This document shows, one piece after another, positions 61,406-64,000 of a stretch of DNA of 64,000 bases; position 1 is the first letter of the stretch; each line of letters starts with the position of its first letter. The stretch comes from Lates calcarifer. Its lineage: Eukaryota; Chordata; Actinopteri; Centropomidae. The stretch covers positions 7,024,601 through 7,088,600 of the forward strand of contig NC_066838.1 in the NCBI RefSeq assembly GCF_001640805.2, in the 5' to 3' direction. The position numbers and the translations under genes were made by a program. A model generated the notes under the pieces. That model did not search any database. It worked only from the letters and a program-made list of their open reading frames with translations, and was not told where the DNA came from.

Positions 61406-62919
61406 TAGCAGAGACGTAGACTGACTCAGAGCTGAGTCTCATAAGAGGAGCTGTGAGCGTGGTGATCTAAGCTGGCGTCCATATGTGGGAGGACAGGCTC
61501 TGCTTTCACGTCCACTCCATCGTCTTTTAAAATGACAAGAAGTGCTTTTATTAAATTCCTAAGTGGTGATACACGAGCAGATGTTTCCATGTGATAACTG
61601 AAGCAGTTCAATCTACAGTGGATTCATAGCAGCTTTAACATTAGTTGCTGTAAACATGGTCTATGATCCTACATCACAATAAAACGATGTCCTCAAACCA
61701 GAATTTAACATCATAACCCAGAGAAAAACCACAAAGCAACTGAACAACAACTGTGCCTAATTTTGTATGTTTGTCCCATCAGAGATTGATCTGGCCAGTG
61801 TGATACATAGACCTAAACTGGAGTTACTGGCTTCTTTCAAAGCTCTGGTCTGTAAATTTGGAAAATGAAGAATTAACAGTTCATAGTGGCCTATAGTGGT
61901 GAAACACTATAAACAATATAAGAAATGTGGCTGCTAAAGAATAGATTATTTGAAGATCTTTTAACAACAACTGCTTTGCTGTTGTGATTATTTAGCACGT
62001 ATCCTCTTCCAGTTTTATTTATTGGCTTGGTTCACTGATAAGTCAGTAGGACATGTAACAGGTCTGCTGTCCTTATATACTGTAAAATGAAAAGTAAAAA
62101 AAAAAAACAAAAAAGTGACAGTCCTTGCATCCCAGAGAGAGCATAGCTTAGCACAAAGAGCGGAGGAAGCATCATGTTCTAGTTAGATGTTTTTAGGTCA
62201 CATAATTGAAAGCTTACTTAGCTTTTTCATCTGAACATGCAATGATATTCTTTGTTTTAATAGAATATGGCATTTGTGTGACAGAATTCCTGCTATTATA
62301 CACATTTGGAGTTTTCTTATTTGTGACAACTTTGCAACTTTTTTTTTTAAGCTCAATATTACACACATGCAGATATGTGCATATGTTTGCCTGGATGTTA
62401 GGTCCACTTGCTTTACACCATGGCAGCAACCGTTGTGTGTTATTATAATGTATGATGTAAAACTCTTACTTGATAGAGATGAAATCCTTCAGCTGAGCAG
62501 AGACTCCAAGCAGCCTGCAGTGGTTAGTGGTATAGCTGATGTTAGTCAGAACAATTTTCTTCTTATAGAGTTTCCCCACTTCAAAGTCCTAAAACAGACC
62601 ATTTAAAATGTTTTAAATCATTCTGTTGTTTTAAAAACCCATCAACAACAGCTGAATAATCGAAAATATGCAGCTTACACAGCTTTAAATGTGAAACATA
62701 CACATTACACATGACTCCATTTCATTGGATTTCCTGTGATAAAATCTGTGATGTTTTTACCTTGAAGAGAATGACCTCTGGCTTACTGATGAATGGAGAT
62801 CCTTTCAACTCTTTTCCCTCAACTTTTTTGGCAGACATGTTGAGTTTTCCACTGGCCACTGCAGGCTCTTCCTGCTTTACTTCTGTCTGGACCAGTGTAG
62901 TCTTCTCATTCAGGAGCTT
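23833..62919 (-). CDS. cfap74: cfap74, C-terminal 27 exons (partial gene, 5' end outside window)
   Basis: Assembled by eye from 27 minus-strand exons, all with GT...AG introns and matching phases. The total is 3,504 nt: 1,167 residues and a TGA stop. The family member I recognise is CFAP74, known from Chlamydomonas FAP74 as part of the C1d projection complex of the ciliary central pair with FAP46, FAP54 and FAP221. It is needed for normal motility of cilia and sperm tails. Recognisable blocks include FKDFEVGKLYKKKIVLTN, INEDLEGEVQFASAVGPFSV, ILPKTGFIQAQSSFNAQLKF, FIEVQPNDGFGTLLPQETLE and LLDFGYVLEKESTSQ. The architecture is repeated ASH/MSP-like beta sandwiches with two charged linkers (residues about 201-275 and 645-715 of the visible part). 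Human CFAP74 has about 1,580 residues, so roughly the first quarter, including the coiled-coil region, should lie to the right. Paralogous ASH proteins (CFAP65, CFAP47, HYDIN) are less likely because block order and phases fit one CFAP74 product. Boundaries are inferred without cDNA. Confidence 0.92.
23936..23978. repeat. (AC)n(AG)n microsatellite at the w27 acceptor
   Basis: About seven AC units followed by about 13 AG units on the plus strand. On the coding strand it reads (CT)n(GT)n and runs straight into tttcag, supplying the pyrimidine tract of the last acceptor. Confidence 0.95.
24122..24256 (-). CDS. cfap74: cfap74 exon w26 (residues 1091-1135)
   Basis: 135 nt, phase 0; acceptor ctttctcag|AGT, donor AAG|gtgaga. 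It codes SGEFHWDNVASLQQLGFSVE then PSKGSVEAGLKRTITVTWTP and QSGYK. This is the ASH pattern F.+.P..G.+..G.....+.W.P. Confidence 0.94.
24452..24585 (-). CDS. cfap74: cfap74 exon w25 (residues 1046-1090)
   Basis: 134 nt; acceptor tgtccatcag|AGT, donor AAG|gtactg. It codes EKPSIPVLVTLRAGYSGGTI then TPGVRELQVGCISSTQPSKK, opening the last ASH module (LQVGCI.ST...KK). Confidence 0.93.
25225..25600 (+). repeat. dispersed repeat family R1, copy 1
   Basis: In the w24/w25 intron. Shows the R1 markers in order: GAAATATCTTAACAACTACT, then a 'GGTCCCTGGAGACCAGAG' block, a CAATCATCAGGACAAGAT block, CTGAGATGGTGAACATGATA and ACATGTTAGCACTAGCATTT. Class unknown; this is a common interspersed repeat of teleosts. 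Confidence 0.6.
26538..26670 (-). CDS. cfap74: cfap74 exon w24 (residues 1002-1046)
   Basis: 133 nt; acceptor tctctcag|AAT, donor CACAG|gtaaag, ending in phase 1. It codes NKVCVVSLKGAASSHNMYLH then GGDLLTVPIESLLPPL. It finishes the w23 module (V.....GAA...NMY..GGD.L) and starts a Pro-rich linker. Confidence 0.94.
26811..26965 (-). CDS. cfap74: cfap74 exon w23 (residues 950-1001)
   Basis: 155 nt; acceptor cctgtacag|GAA, donor AAG|gtcagaa. It codes YSGLSVFSVVPAEGSVAPGQ then SQDITVTFQPDHPSVNYSDK, the ASH C-half 'F.V.P..G...PG.....V.F.PDH.S..Y.D.L'. Confidence 0.95.
28203..28341 (-). CDS. cfap74: cfap74 exon w22 (residues 904-950)
   Basis: 139 nt; acceptor tatctgcag|CTG, donor GTGG|gtaaga. It codes LQNSSAVAVGFRVLLAGVCP then a Gly/Pro-rich loop (SRPQGGADRVGLLLGSYTDP). 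The CTGCAG repeat at the acceptor gives a second possible AG 6 nt inside, so the first two residues could be missing in a variant. Confidence 0.9.
28498..28653 (-). CDS. cfap74: cfap74 exon w21 (residues 852-903)
   Basis: 156 nt, phase 0; acceptor gttctctag|TAC, donor AAG|gtcagtc. It codes YCETLEIQSQKMTLEVTLRG then EGVVPAVTSSHPGGLLDFGY and VLEKESTSQVIK. It ends one ASH module (V.L.GEGV.P) and begins the next (LLDFGYVL...S). Confidence 0.95.
28739..28858 (-). CDS. cfap74: cfap74 exon w20 (residues 812-851)
   Basis: 120 nt, phase 0; acceptor atttacaag|CTG, donor ACG|gtgggt. It codes LRSSVLDIQGPFSLLNALRC then LRPGEKHTLVLAFSPTLEKT, a diagnostic ASH/CFAP74 block (GPFSLLNALR..PGE.H.L.L.F.P). Confidence 0.95.
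29255..29390 (-). mobile_element. tRNA-derived SINE fragment, minus
   Basis: On the minus strand a box A-like GGTGGCCTCAGAGTTTTAGA and a box B-like CCGGTTCAAGTCTGA are spaced as in a tRNA promoter. A TTTTGCTACATGTCAGTG body follows, typical of teleost SINEs. In the w19/w20 intron. Confidence 0.65.
29568..29722 (+). mobile_element. tRNA-derived SINE, plus
   Basis: Box A-like GGTGGCTGAATGATTAAAGT and box B-like CCCAGTTCAGATTCAGCC, then the CTGTCATCTCTCTACTATCC body and an AATAAAGGGACAAAAAAG tail. It is the same type as the neighbouring minus copy, heads facing each other about 180 bp apart. Confidence 0.75.
30207..30262 (-). CDS. cfap74: cfap74 exon w19 (residues 793-811), smallest exon
   Basis: 56 nt; acceptor tgtttttag|GAG, donor GAC|gtatcc. 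It codes EKVIKRFTVQNFSKGSLD, the 'G.....+..+.N.S...+.L' strand expected right after w18 and before LRSSVLD of w20. It is short but in phase on both sides and sits 106 nt from w18. Confidence 0.9.
30369..30478 (-). CDS. cfap74: cfap74 exon w18 (residues 756-793)
   Basis: 110 nt; acceptor tctcctcag|TCC, donor GTGG|gtgagtc. It codes PFNTLHLKLQCPAVKPSLLL then ISNSGHRNMDFHQVAVG, the first strands of a new ASH module (L.L.CP.V.P.L...S..G...DF..V.VG). Confidence 0.94.
31611..31745 (-). CDS. cfap74: cfap74 exon w17 (residues 711-756)
   Basis: 135 nt; acceptor acctgtag|GTC, donor TGGAG|gtaac. The correct frame reads SEQYEDARSSLLFSFTQRYR then EYIIPCFISDGDPPEEDRQA. The block 'LL.SFT.RY.E..IPC....G' is a known CFAP74 segment. 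A different frame of the same exon gives a longer shadow ORF and was not used. Confidence 0.92.
32204..32337 (-). CDS. cfap74: cfap74 exon w16 (residues 667-711), Lys/Ser linker
   Basis: 134 nt; acceptor tgttgtaag|ACT, donor CGGG|gtatgag followed by a T-rich run. It codes a low-complexity linker rich in Lys, Ser and Glu (SSKGKKASVSPKSSKVSDES). Similarity to the family is weak in this linker. The exon is supported by phase with w15 and w17 and by being open. The acceptor tract is TG-rich rather than pyrimidine-rich. Confidence 0.78.
32452..32586 (-). CDS. cfap74: cfap74 exon w15 (residues 622-666)
   Basis: 135 nt, phase 0; acceptor ctcattag|AGA, donor GAG|gtaaaac. It codes RCLVQVTFRPRLSEQEIKEE then a strongly basic helix (ALRLLRRAKLLRQREVEMNR). 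This is the last strand of the ASH module followed by a probable alpha helix leaving the sandwich. Confidence 0.93.
33980..34255. repeat. dispersed repeat with terminal palindrome
   Basis: The CTCACCACTAGATGCCGCTA then AATCCTACACACTGCTGCTT block (34,147-34,186) is a widespread teleost repeat. It is followed by an inverted pair AACCCTGATGA (34,198-34,208) and TCATCAGGGTT (34,239-34,249). It ends 58 bp from exon w14. Confidence 0.55.
34313..34580 (-). CDS. cfap74: cfap74 exon w14 (residues 532-621), largest exon
   Basis: 268 nt; acceptor tggctttag|AGA, donor CAG|gtggag. It codes the start of a further ASH module: LQLSHSLVQFGATAIGDRST then TTLHLINYHTDR. A loop rich in Lys, Gln and Pro follows, then LFSFTLPEDSDISITPSAGR and LLPGQ. 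The length is long for this gene but open throughout, and no internal splice is needed. Confidence 0.93.
34767..34900 (-). CDS. cfap74: cfap74 exon w13 (residues 488-532)
   Basis: 134 nt; acceptor tgctacag|TTT, donor AACAG|gttgac, ending in phase 2. It codes FIEVQPNDGFGTLLPQETLE then IDLIFSPNKAKEYSFQLYCK. This is the ASH C-half with the 'P.D.F..L.P.E.....IFSP......F.L.C' signature. Confidence 0.95.
35396..35569 (-). CDS. cfap74: cfap74 exon w12 (residues 430-487)
   Basis: 174 nt, phase 0; acceptor gtgttcag|GTG, donor GAG|gtactg. It codes VQPVLFTVQAVVTPSDLQFD then RTEVDFGCCSIYQSVKSSVR and a 'LTNLSLLPQDFGFLNVPE' strand. This is a complete ASH N-half (DFG.C.......V.LTN). Confidence 0.95.
36410..36441. 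other. 32-nt perfectly alternating purine-pyrimidine tract
   Basis: A GT run that passes into GCGTGCGCGTGCACATGC without breaking alternation, preceded by an imperfect GT repeat from 36,393. It sits in the w11/w12 intron beside a local GC-rich block (36,450-36,640). Confidence 0.9.
37806..37893 (-). CDS. cfap74: cfap74 exon w11 (residues 400-429)
   Basis: 88 nt; acceptor cttaacag|ACG, donor CAG|gtttgt. It codes RRSLSKDAQKFFDSDTGVLE then VPMTVEVAGQ, continuing FLPR from w10 and leading into VQPVLFTVQA of w12. Phase arithmetic holds on both sides. Confidence 0.92.
39379..39421. repeat. TATGTG/TATATG hexamer tandem repeat
   Basis: About seven units of a 6-mer (GTATGT drifting to ATATGT) in the w10/w11 intron. 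Confidence 0.85.
40573..40618. repeat. (TG)23 microsatellite
   Basis: Continuous TG dinucleotides inside the 5.9-kb w10/w11 intron. ORFs across it encode only Cys/Val or His/Thr runs. Confidence 0.95.
42455..42735. repeat. purine-rich (GA) tract, about 280 bp
   Basis: The plus strand is dominated by A and G with GAGAGA clusters (42,575-42,597 and elsewhere). It ends in GGGAGGAGGGGGTGG. It lies in the w10/w11 intron, so it is pyrimidine-rich in the cfap74 transcript. Confidence 0.8.
43812..43940 (-). CDS. cfap74: cfap74 exon w10 (residues 357-400)
   Basis: 129 nt; acceptor gtttgacag|TGC, donor CCGAG|gtaag. It codes ALKVTFEVCPEMRRHMEILP then KTGFIQAQSSFNAQLKFLP, among the clearest family blocks. 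It stands alone between introns of 6.2 kb (upstream) and 5.9 kb (downstream). Confidence 0.95.
45600..45705 (-). mobile_element. SINE fragment, minus, different body
   Basis: The minus strand reads CAGGTTTGATCCCCGGCTCC then TCCAGTCCGTGTATCC. This is box B plus the first body segment of a common teleost tRNA-SINE. The rest is decayed. Confidence 0.5.
45865..46115 (+). mobile_element. Tc1-like transposase relic B (C-terminal end)
   Basis: GAGATTTGACCTCAACCTCA, then ACACCTTAAAGATGAAGTGA, then CTGTGGCTGAATCAGAGCAA and ATCACTGCAGCTAGGTTTCT. These correspond to the end of a Tc1 transposase gene (the DLNPIEHLWDEL block through the 'RR+EAV+AA+GG' end). It is broken by stops and indels. The nucleotide block differs from relic A's type of ending, so it may be another subfamily. 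Confidence 0.8.
46372..46492 (+). mobile_element. SINE 3' half
   Basis: Starts in the CCTTTGCTGCATGTCACAGC body segment, continues TTTCCTGTCCTGTATCACTA and ends AATAAAGGCAAAATGCCCAA. The tRNA-like head is not recognisable. Confidence 0.6.
47155..47270. promoter_or_regulatory. candidate intronic regulatory block with duplicated motif
   Basis: AATATTCCAATTACTGGCTC (47,161) and AATATTCAAATCACTGGCTC (47,245) match at 18 of 20 positions, 84 bp apart, with a third partial AATATTCTTTCAATT at 47,221. The stretch is free of recognisable transposon sequence. Regulatory function is only inferred. Confidence 0.25.
49316..49356. repeat. perfect 41-bp palindrome
   Basis: Arms of 20 bp (TTGCAGCTATGTAGGAAAAC and its exact reverse complement) separated by a single A. 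In the 6.2-kb w9/w10 intron. Too short and too perfect for an ordinary decayed MITE. Confidence 0.95.
50137..50258 (-). CDS. cfap74: cfap74 exon w9 (residues 317-357)
   Basis: 122 nt; acceptor tcaaacag|ATA, donor AG|gtaggt, ending in phase 2. It codes IPVQVMGTAVSVPVWVVEPS then IDLKICMFDRLYQDSIMVQS, which closes one ASH module and opens the next. The DLKICMFDRLYQDS block is highly characteristic of CFAP74. Confidence 0.95.
50348..50470 (-). CDS. cfap74: cfap74 exon w8 (residues 276-316)
   Basis: 123 nt, phase 0; acceptor ctgcctcag|GTT, donor CCA|gtaagac. It codes VREGEIGPFESIKLEVVFTP then TIPGEARLDFHIKFSN. The pattern 'G.I.P.......F.P..PG......I.FSN' is a strong ASH and CFAP74 match. The intron to w9 is 89 nt. 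Confidence 0.94.
51255..52110. repeat. nested or rearranged cluster of R1-type repeats
   Basis: In the w7/w8 intron. A plus-oriented piece (AAGATATCTCAACAACTACC, 51,325-51,344) is followed by a reversed piece (TCAGGAGATGATCTAAGTCA, then GGATTCATCCTCTGTGGACC near 51,557-51,576). Further diverged pieces run to 52,100. The orientation switch indicates insertion or inversion. Confidence 0.5.
52403..52518 (-). CDS. cfap74: cfap74 exon w7 (residues 237-275), acidic linker
   Basis: 116 nt; donor AAT|gtaagt. The acceptor ACAG directly follows a (TG)39 run on the coding strand. Codes an acidic linker (VTTDVEAQAEECPLDSNDIS) that ends LGN and rejoins the ASH fold in w8. The phase (2 nt, then 38 codons) fits both neighbours. 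Confidence 0.82.
52523..52600. repeat. (CA)39 microsatellite at the w7 acceptor
   Basis: 78 nt of uninterrupted CA on plus, which is (TG)39 on the cfap74 coding strand. It ends 4 nt before the exon w7 boundary. Confidence 0.97.
53440..53640 (+). repeat. R1-type repeat, distal part
   Basis: CTACATGCTAATGTTAACAT and GCTGATGGCAAAATGTTTAC, then a 'TTAGTTTAGTGCTTTACACAAAGCTGA' type end (split). It matches the distal half of copy 1 and lies in the w6/w7 intron. Confidence 0.5.
53717..54064. mobile_element. hAT-like MITE, 348 bp
   Basis: The left end TAGGGATAGACCGATTAT and the inverse of the right end TAGAGATAAACCAATATA match at 14 of 18 positions. Flanks ATTATTAT and ATTAGGAT agree at 6 of 8 positions, as an aged 8-bp target duplication. 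The interior is rich in repeated TATCGGC/ATCGG units. No coding capacity. Confidence 0.75.
54353..54461 (-). CDS. cfap74: cfap74 exon w6 (residues 201-237), polar linker
   Basis: 109 nt; acceptor gctgacag|GAG, donor CAG|gtgaagg, ending in phase 1. It codes a low-complexity polar stretch rich in Ser, Gln and Glu (for example SNQESQELSSQHEKP) with no fold expected. With w7 it forms an insertion of about 75 residues inside the second ASH module. Family similarity is weak here; the call rests on splice signals and phase. Confidence 0.78.
54710..54874 (-). CDS. cfap74: cfap74 exon w5 (residues 146-200)
   Basis: 165 nt, phase 0; acceptor ttctctag|CTG, donor CAG|gtttct. It opens the second ASH module with LIDFGSHVVGQTISRTITLT then NKGALGTLFSLD, and ends in a Ser/Thr-rich tail. 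The donor is a weaker GTTTCT form, so a slightly different 3' end is possible. Confidence 0.92.
55213..55302 (-). CDS. cfap74: cfap74 exon w4 (residues 116-145)
   Basis: 90 nt, phase 0 at both ends; acceptor ccctgtag|ATC, donor GAT|gtaagtc. It codes INEDLEGEVQFASAVGPFSV then PVRCTIKKCD, the last strands of the first visible ASH module and one of the more recognisable CFAP74 blocks. Confidence 0.94.
56087..56153 (-). CDS. cfap74: cfap74 exon w3 (residues 93-115)
   Basis: 67 nt; acceptor tgtttcag|CTT, donor ATG|gttagt. The split Asn codon (AA from w2, C here) reads NFEPPGSLSAGMSCDMQAVF then QPM. This is the ASH strand pattern 'P.G.L..G.S......F.P', so the exon sits between w2 and w4 without a frame break. 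Confidence 0.92.
58610..58770 (+). repeat. R1-type repeat, proximal part
   Basis: TTGTGAAATTTGGTACAGAG then ATTCATGTTCCCCACAGGAT and CTGACCTTTCATCTAAAGTC. This is the proximal half of the family, in the 6.3-kb w2/w3 intron. Confidence 0.6.
61335..61402. repeat. (GA)34 microsatellite
   Basis: Uninterrupted AG/GA for about 68 nt within the 6.3-kb w2/w3 intron, so CT on the cfap74 transcript. Confidence 0.95.
62470..62588 (-). CDS. cfap74: cfap74 exon w2 (residues 54-93)
   Basis: 119 nt; acceptor tgttttag|GAC, donor CAA|gtaagag, ending in phase 2. It codes DFEVGKLYKKKIVLTN followed by LLGVSAQLKDFISI, a textbook ASH strand pair (an 'F..G......+.+.L.N' pattern). It joins w1 in frame to give the uninterrupted motif VILFKDFEVGKLYKKK. 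The next intron is 6.3 kb. Confidence 0.93.
62761..62919 (-). CDS. cfap74: cfap74 exon w1 (visible residues 1-53)
   Basis: Most 5' exon visible, 159 nt, phase 0 at both ends. It codes a charged linker rich in Lys and Glu that ends in GSPFISKPEVILFK, the lead-in strand of the first ASH module. The donor is AAG|gtaaaa; the acceptor is ...gctcatag|AAG. The intron to w2 is only 172 nt. The acceptor has a weak pyrimidine tract, so this start is the least certain boundary in the gene. Confidence 0.82.
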
Positions 62920-63577
62920 CTATGAGCGCACAGTGAAGAAACAGCAACAGTCACTATAATGAAGCTGTAGAATTGTAACATCGTGAAATAAACTCAAACT
63001 TCACAGCTATAAAATGTCTCTAAATATAGAACACAGCACTAGATAGAAAAAAGAAACACATGAAGCAAATATTAAAGTATTTTGATAGTTTCATAGTATC
63101 TATGAAACAAAATCTAAAATAATAAAAGTTTTTAAAACGTTGTCCAAGGCTACTGCTGAATAAGGACTGAGTGTAATATTCTCTGTCTGAGTGAAAGCAA
63201 ATGTAAATATGTACCATATGTCTAGTCTAAGAATAAGAAGATAAAAAAATATTTAATGCAGGATTATGTAACAAACTAAGGATTAAAATGAGAGTCGTAG
63301 TCTGATGTAATATAAAAAATGGGAGCTGTTTCTAGTGGATTATCTGTGTGTGAACATGCATCTTCATCTCTGACTAAATTTTAACCTTTTTTTAAATGTC
63401 AAAAAAATCGAAGTCACAGAACTCCTGTCCACAAAACTAGATATACTGATATCAGCATTAATGTTAGCCATGTCTGCAAGAAGCTGCAGAACAGACATGC
63501 CAAAACAGGTCTGAAATAATTTTGAAAATATGTTGTTAGCACACAGTTTGCTCCCCAGACACTGACAGCACTGACAA

Positions 63578-63607
63578 TTTTATTTTATCTTATTTTATTT
63601 TATTTTT
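63578..63607. repeat. TTTTA pentamer repeat
   Basis: About five units of TTTTA with one C interruption, upstream of the first visible cfap74 exon (an intron of that gene). Confidence 0.85.
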
Positions 63608-64000
63608 TAAATTAATTTTCCAACTTCAAAATGCCCCTCTCAGAATAAATCATGGTCACATTTCTTTAAAAAAATAAGTATGGTGTTTCTATCACAAAGG
63701 TGTTTATGTGTTCATTTAAAAAATGAAGGGAAAAAAGTATATCTGCAAAACTACTTGACAATTTTGCACCAAAGAAAGTACTGAGGTTCAACAATCCTGC
63801 CCTGGTTGAGAGGAGCTGATAGAGAATATATGTGATGCTGTCAGACACTGTGGAATAAGATGGTTTTCAAACACTAAAGCTACTCAAGGAAAACCAAACG
63901 TGTTAAATTTATCTACATGTGAAACTGTTTTACTTTTTATGGCTTTGTCATTGTATCAGTGCTCTGTTTTCTCTGTACTGTAAAGCACTTGAAATGAATG

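Larger units (their letters stand above)
56154..62469. other. cfap74 intron w2/w3 (6.3 kb)
   Basis: Contains the R1-type repeat at 58.6 kb and the (GA)34 tract. The rest is AT-rich unique-looking sequence without recognisable exons on either strand. Confidence 0.7.

Noticed and set aside
61203..61611. Minus-strand ORFs near the GA repeat
   Set aside because: Ser/Leu runs come from the repeat; the adjoining 61-codon ORF has no clear splice edges and no place in the cfap74 phase chain.
62920..64000. Search for the next upstream cfap74 exon
   Set aside because: No minus-strand segment with good splice edges and ASH or coiled-coil coding was found; the next exon is presumably beyond the window.

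Overview
The window is vertebrate nuclear DNA, almost certainly from a ray-finned (teleost) fish. The reasons are GT-AG introns, frequent CA/GA microsatellites, tRNA-derived SINE pieces with typical teleost heads and tails, Tc1-like relics, a BrkDBD-bearing inverted-repeat element and a hAT-like MITE. There are no prokaryotic operons, CRISPR arrays or phage genes. The species cannot be named from the sequence.

Right two-thirds (23,833-62,919, minus strand): the C-terminal part of one large gene, which I identify as cfap74 (cilia and flagella associated protein 74, a central-apparatus protein of motile cilia). I assembled 27 consecutive exons. Every intron is bounded by GT and AG, and the phase carries through all 26 junctions. 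The exons sum to 3,504 nt, which is 1,167 codons plus TGA. The protein is a string of ASH/MSP-like beta-sandwich modules split by charged linkers. The exons for the N-terminal several hundred residues lie beyond position 64,000. Three introns of about 6 kb (37,894-43,811; 43,941-50,136; 56,154-62,469) hold repeats, a purine-rich tract, a perfect 41-bp palindrome and stretches that could be regulatory.

Middle (about 15,400-18,000): a CpG-richer, promoter-like region. Three good splice donors face left on the minus strand, and there are two YY1-type motifs. It looks like the 5' end (noncoding or nearly noncoding first exons) of a second minus-strand gene running left. Human synteny (GNB1 lies beside the 3' end of CFAP74 in the same orientation, with a large first intron) makes gnb1 the leading guess, but no gnb1 coding exon is visible. 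On that reading, positions 1-15,400 are its first intron. They contain a pre-miRNA-like hairpin, a Tc1 relic and a 568-bp terminal-inverted-repeat element that keeps an open reading frame for a Brinker-type DNA-binding domain.

18,000-23,800 separates the putative promoter from the cfap74 stop codon. It holds a long AT microsatellite, one unrecognised coding-like ORF and one weak orphan exon candidate.

For a second look, the most interesting items are the 29-bp-stem hairpin near 1.2 kb, the perfect palindrome at 49.3 kb, three cfap74 splice acceptors whose pyrimidine tracts are microsatellites, and the mini-transposon that carries only a DNA-binding domain. I did not find a clearly new multi-gene system.
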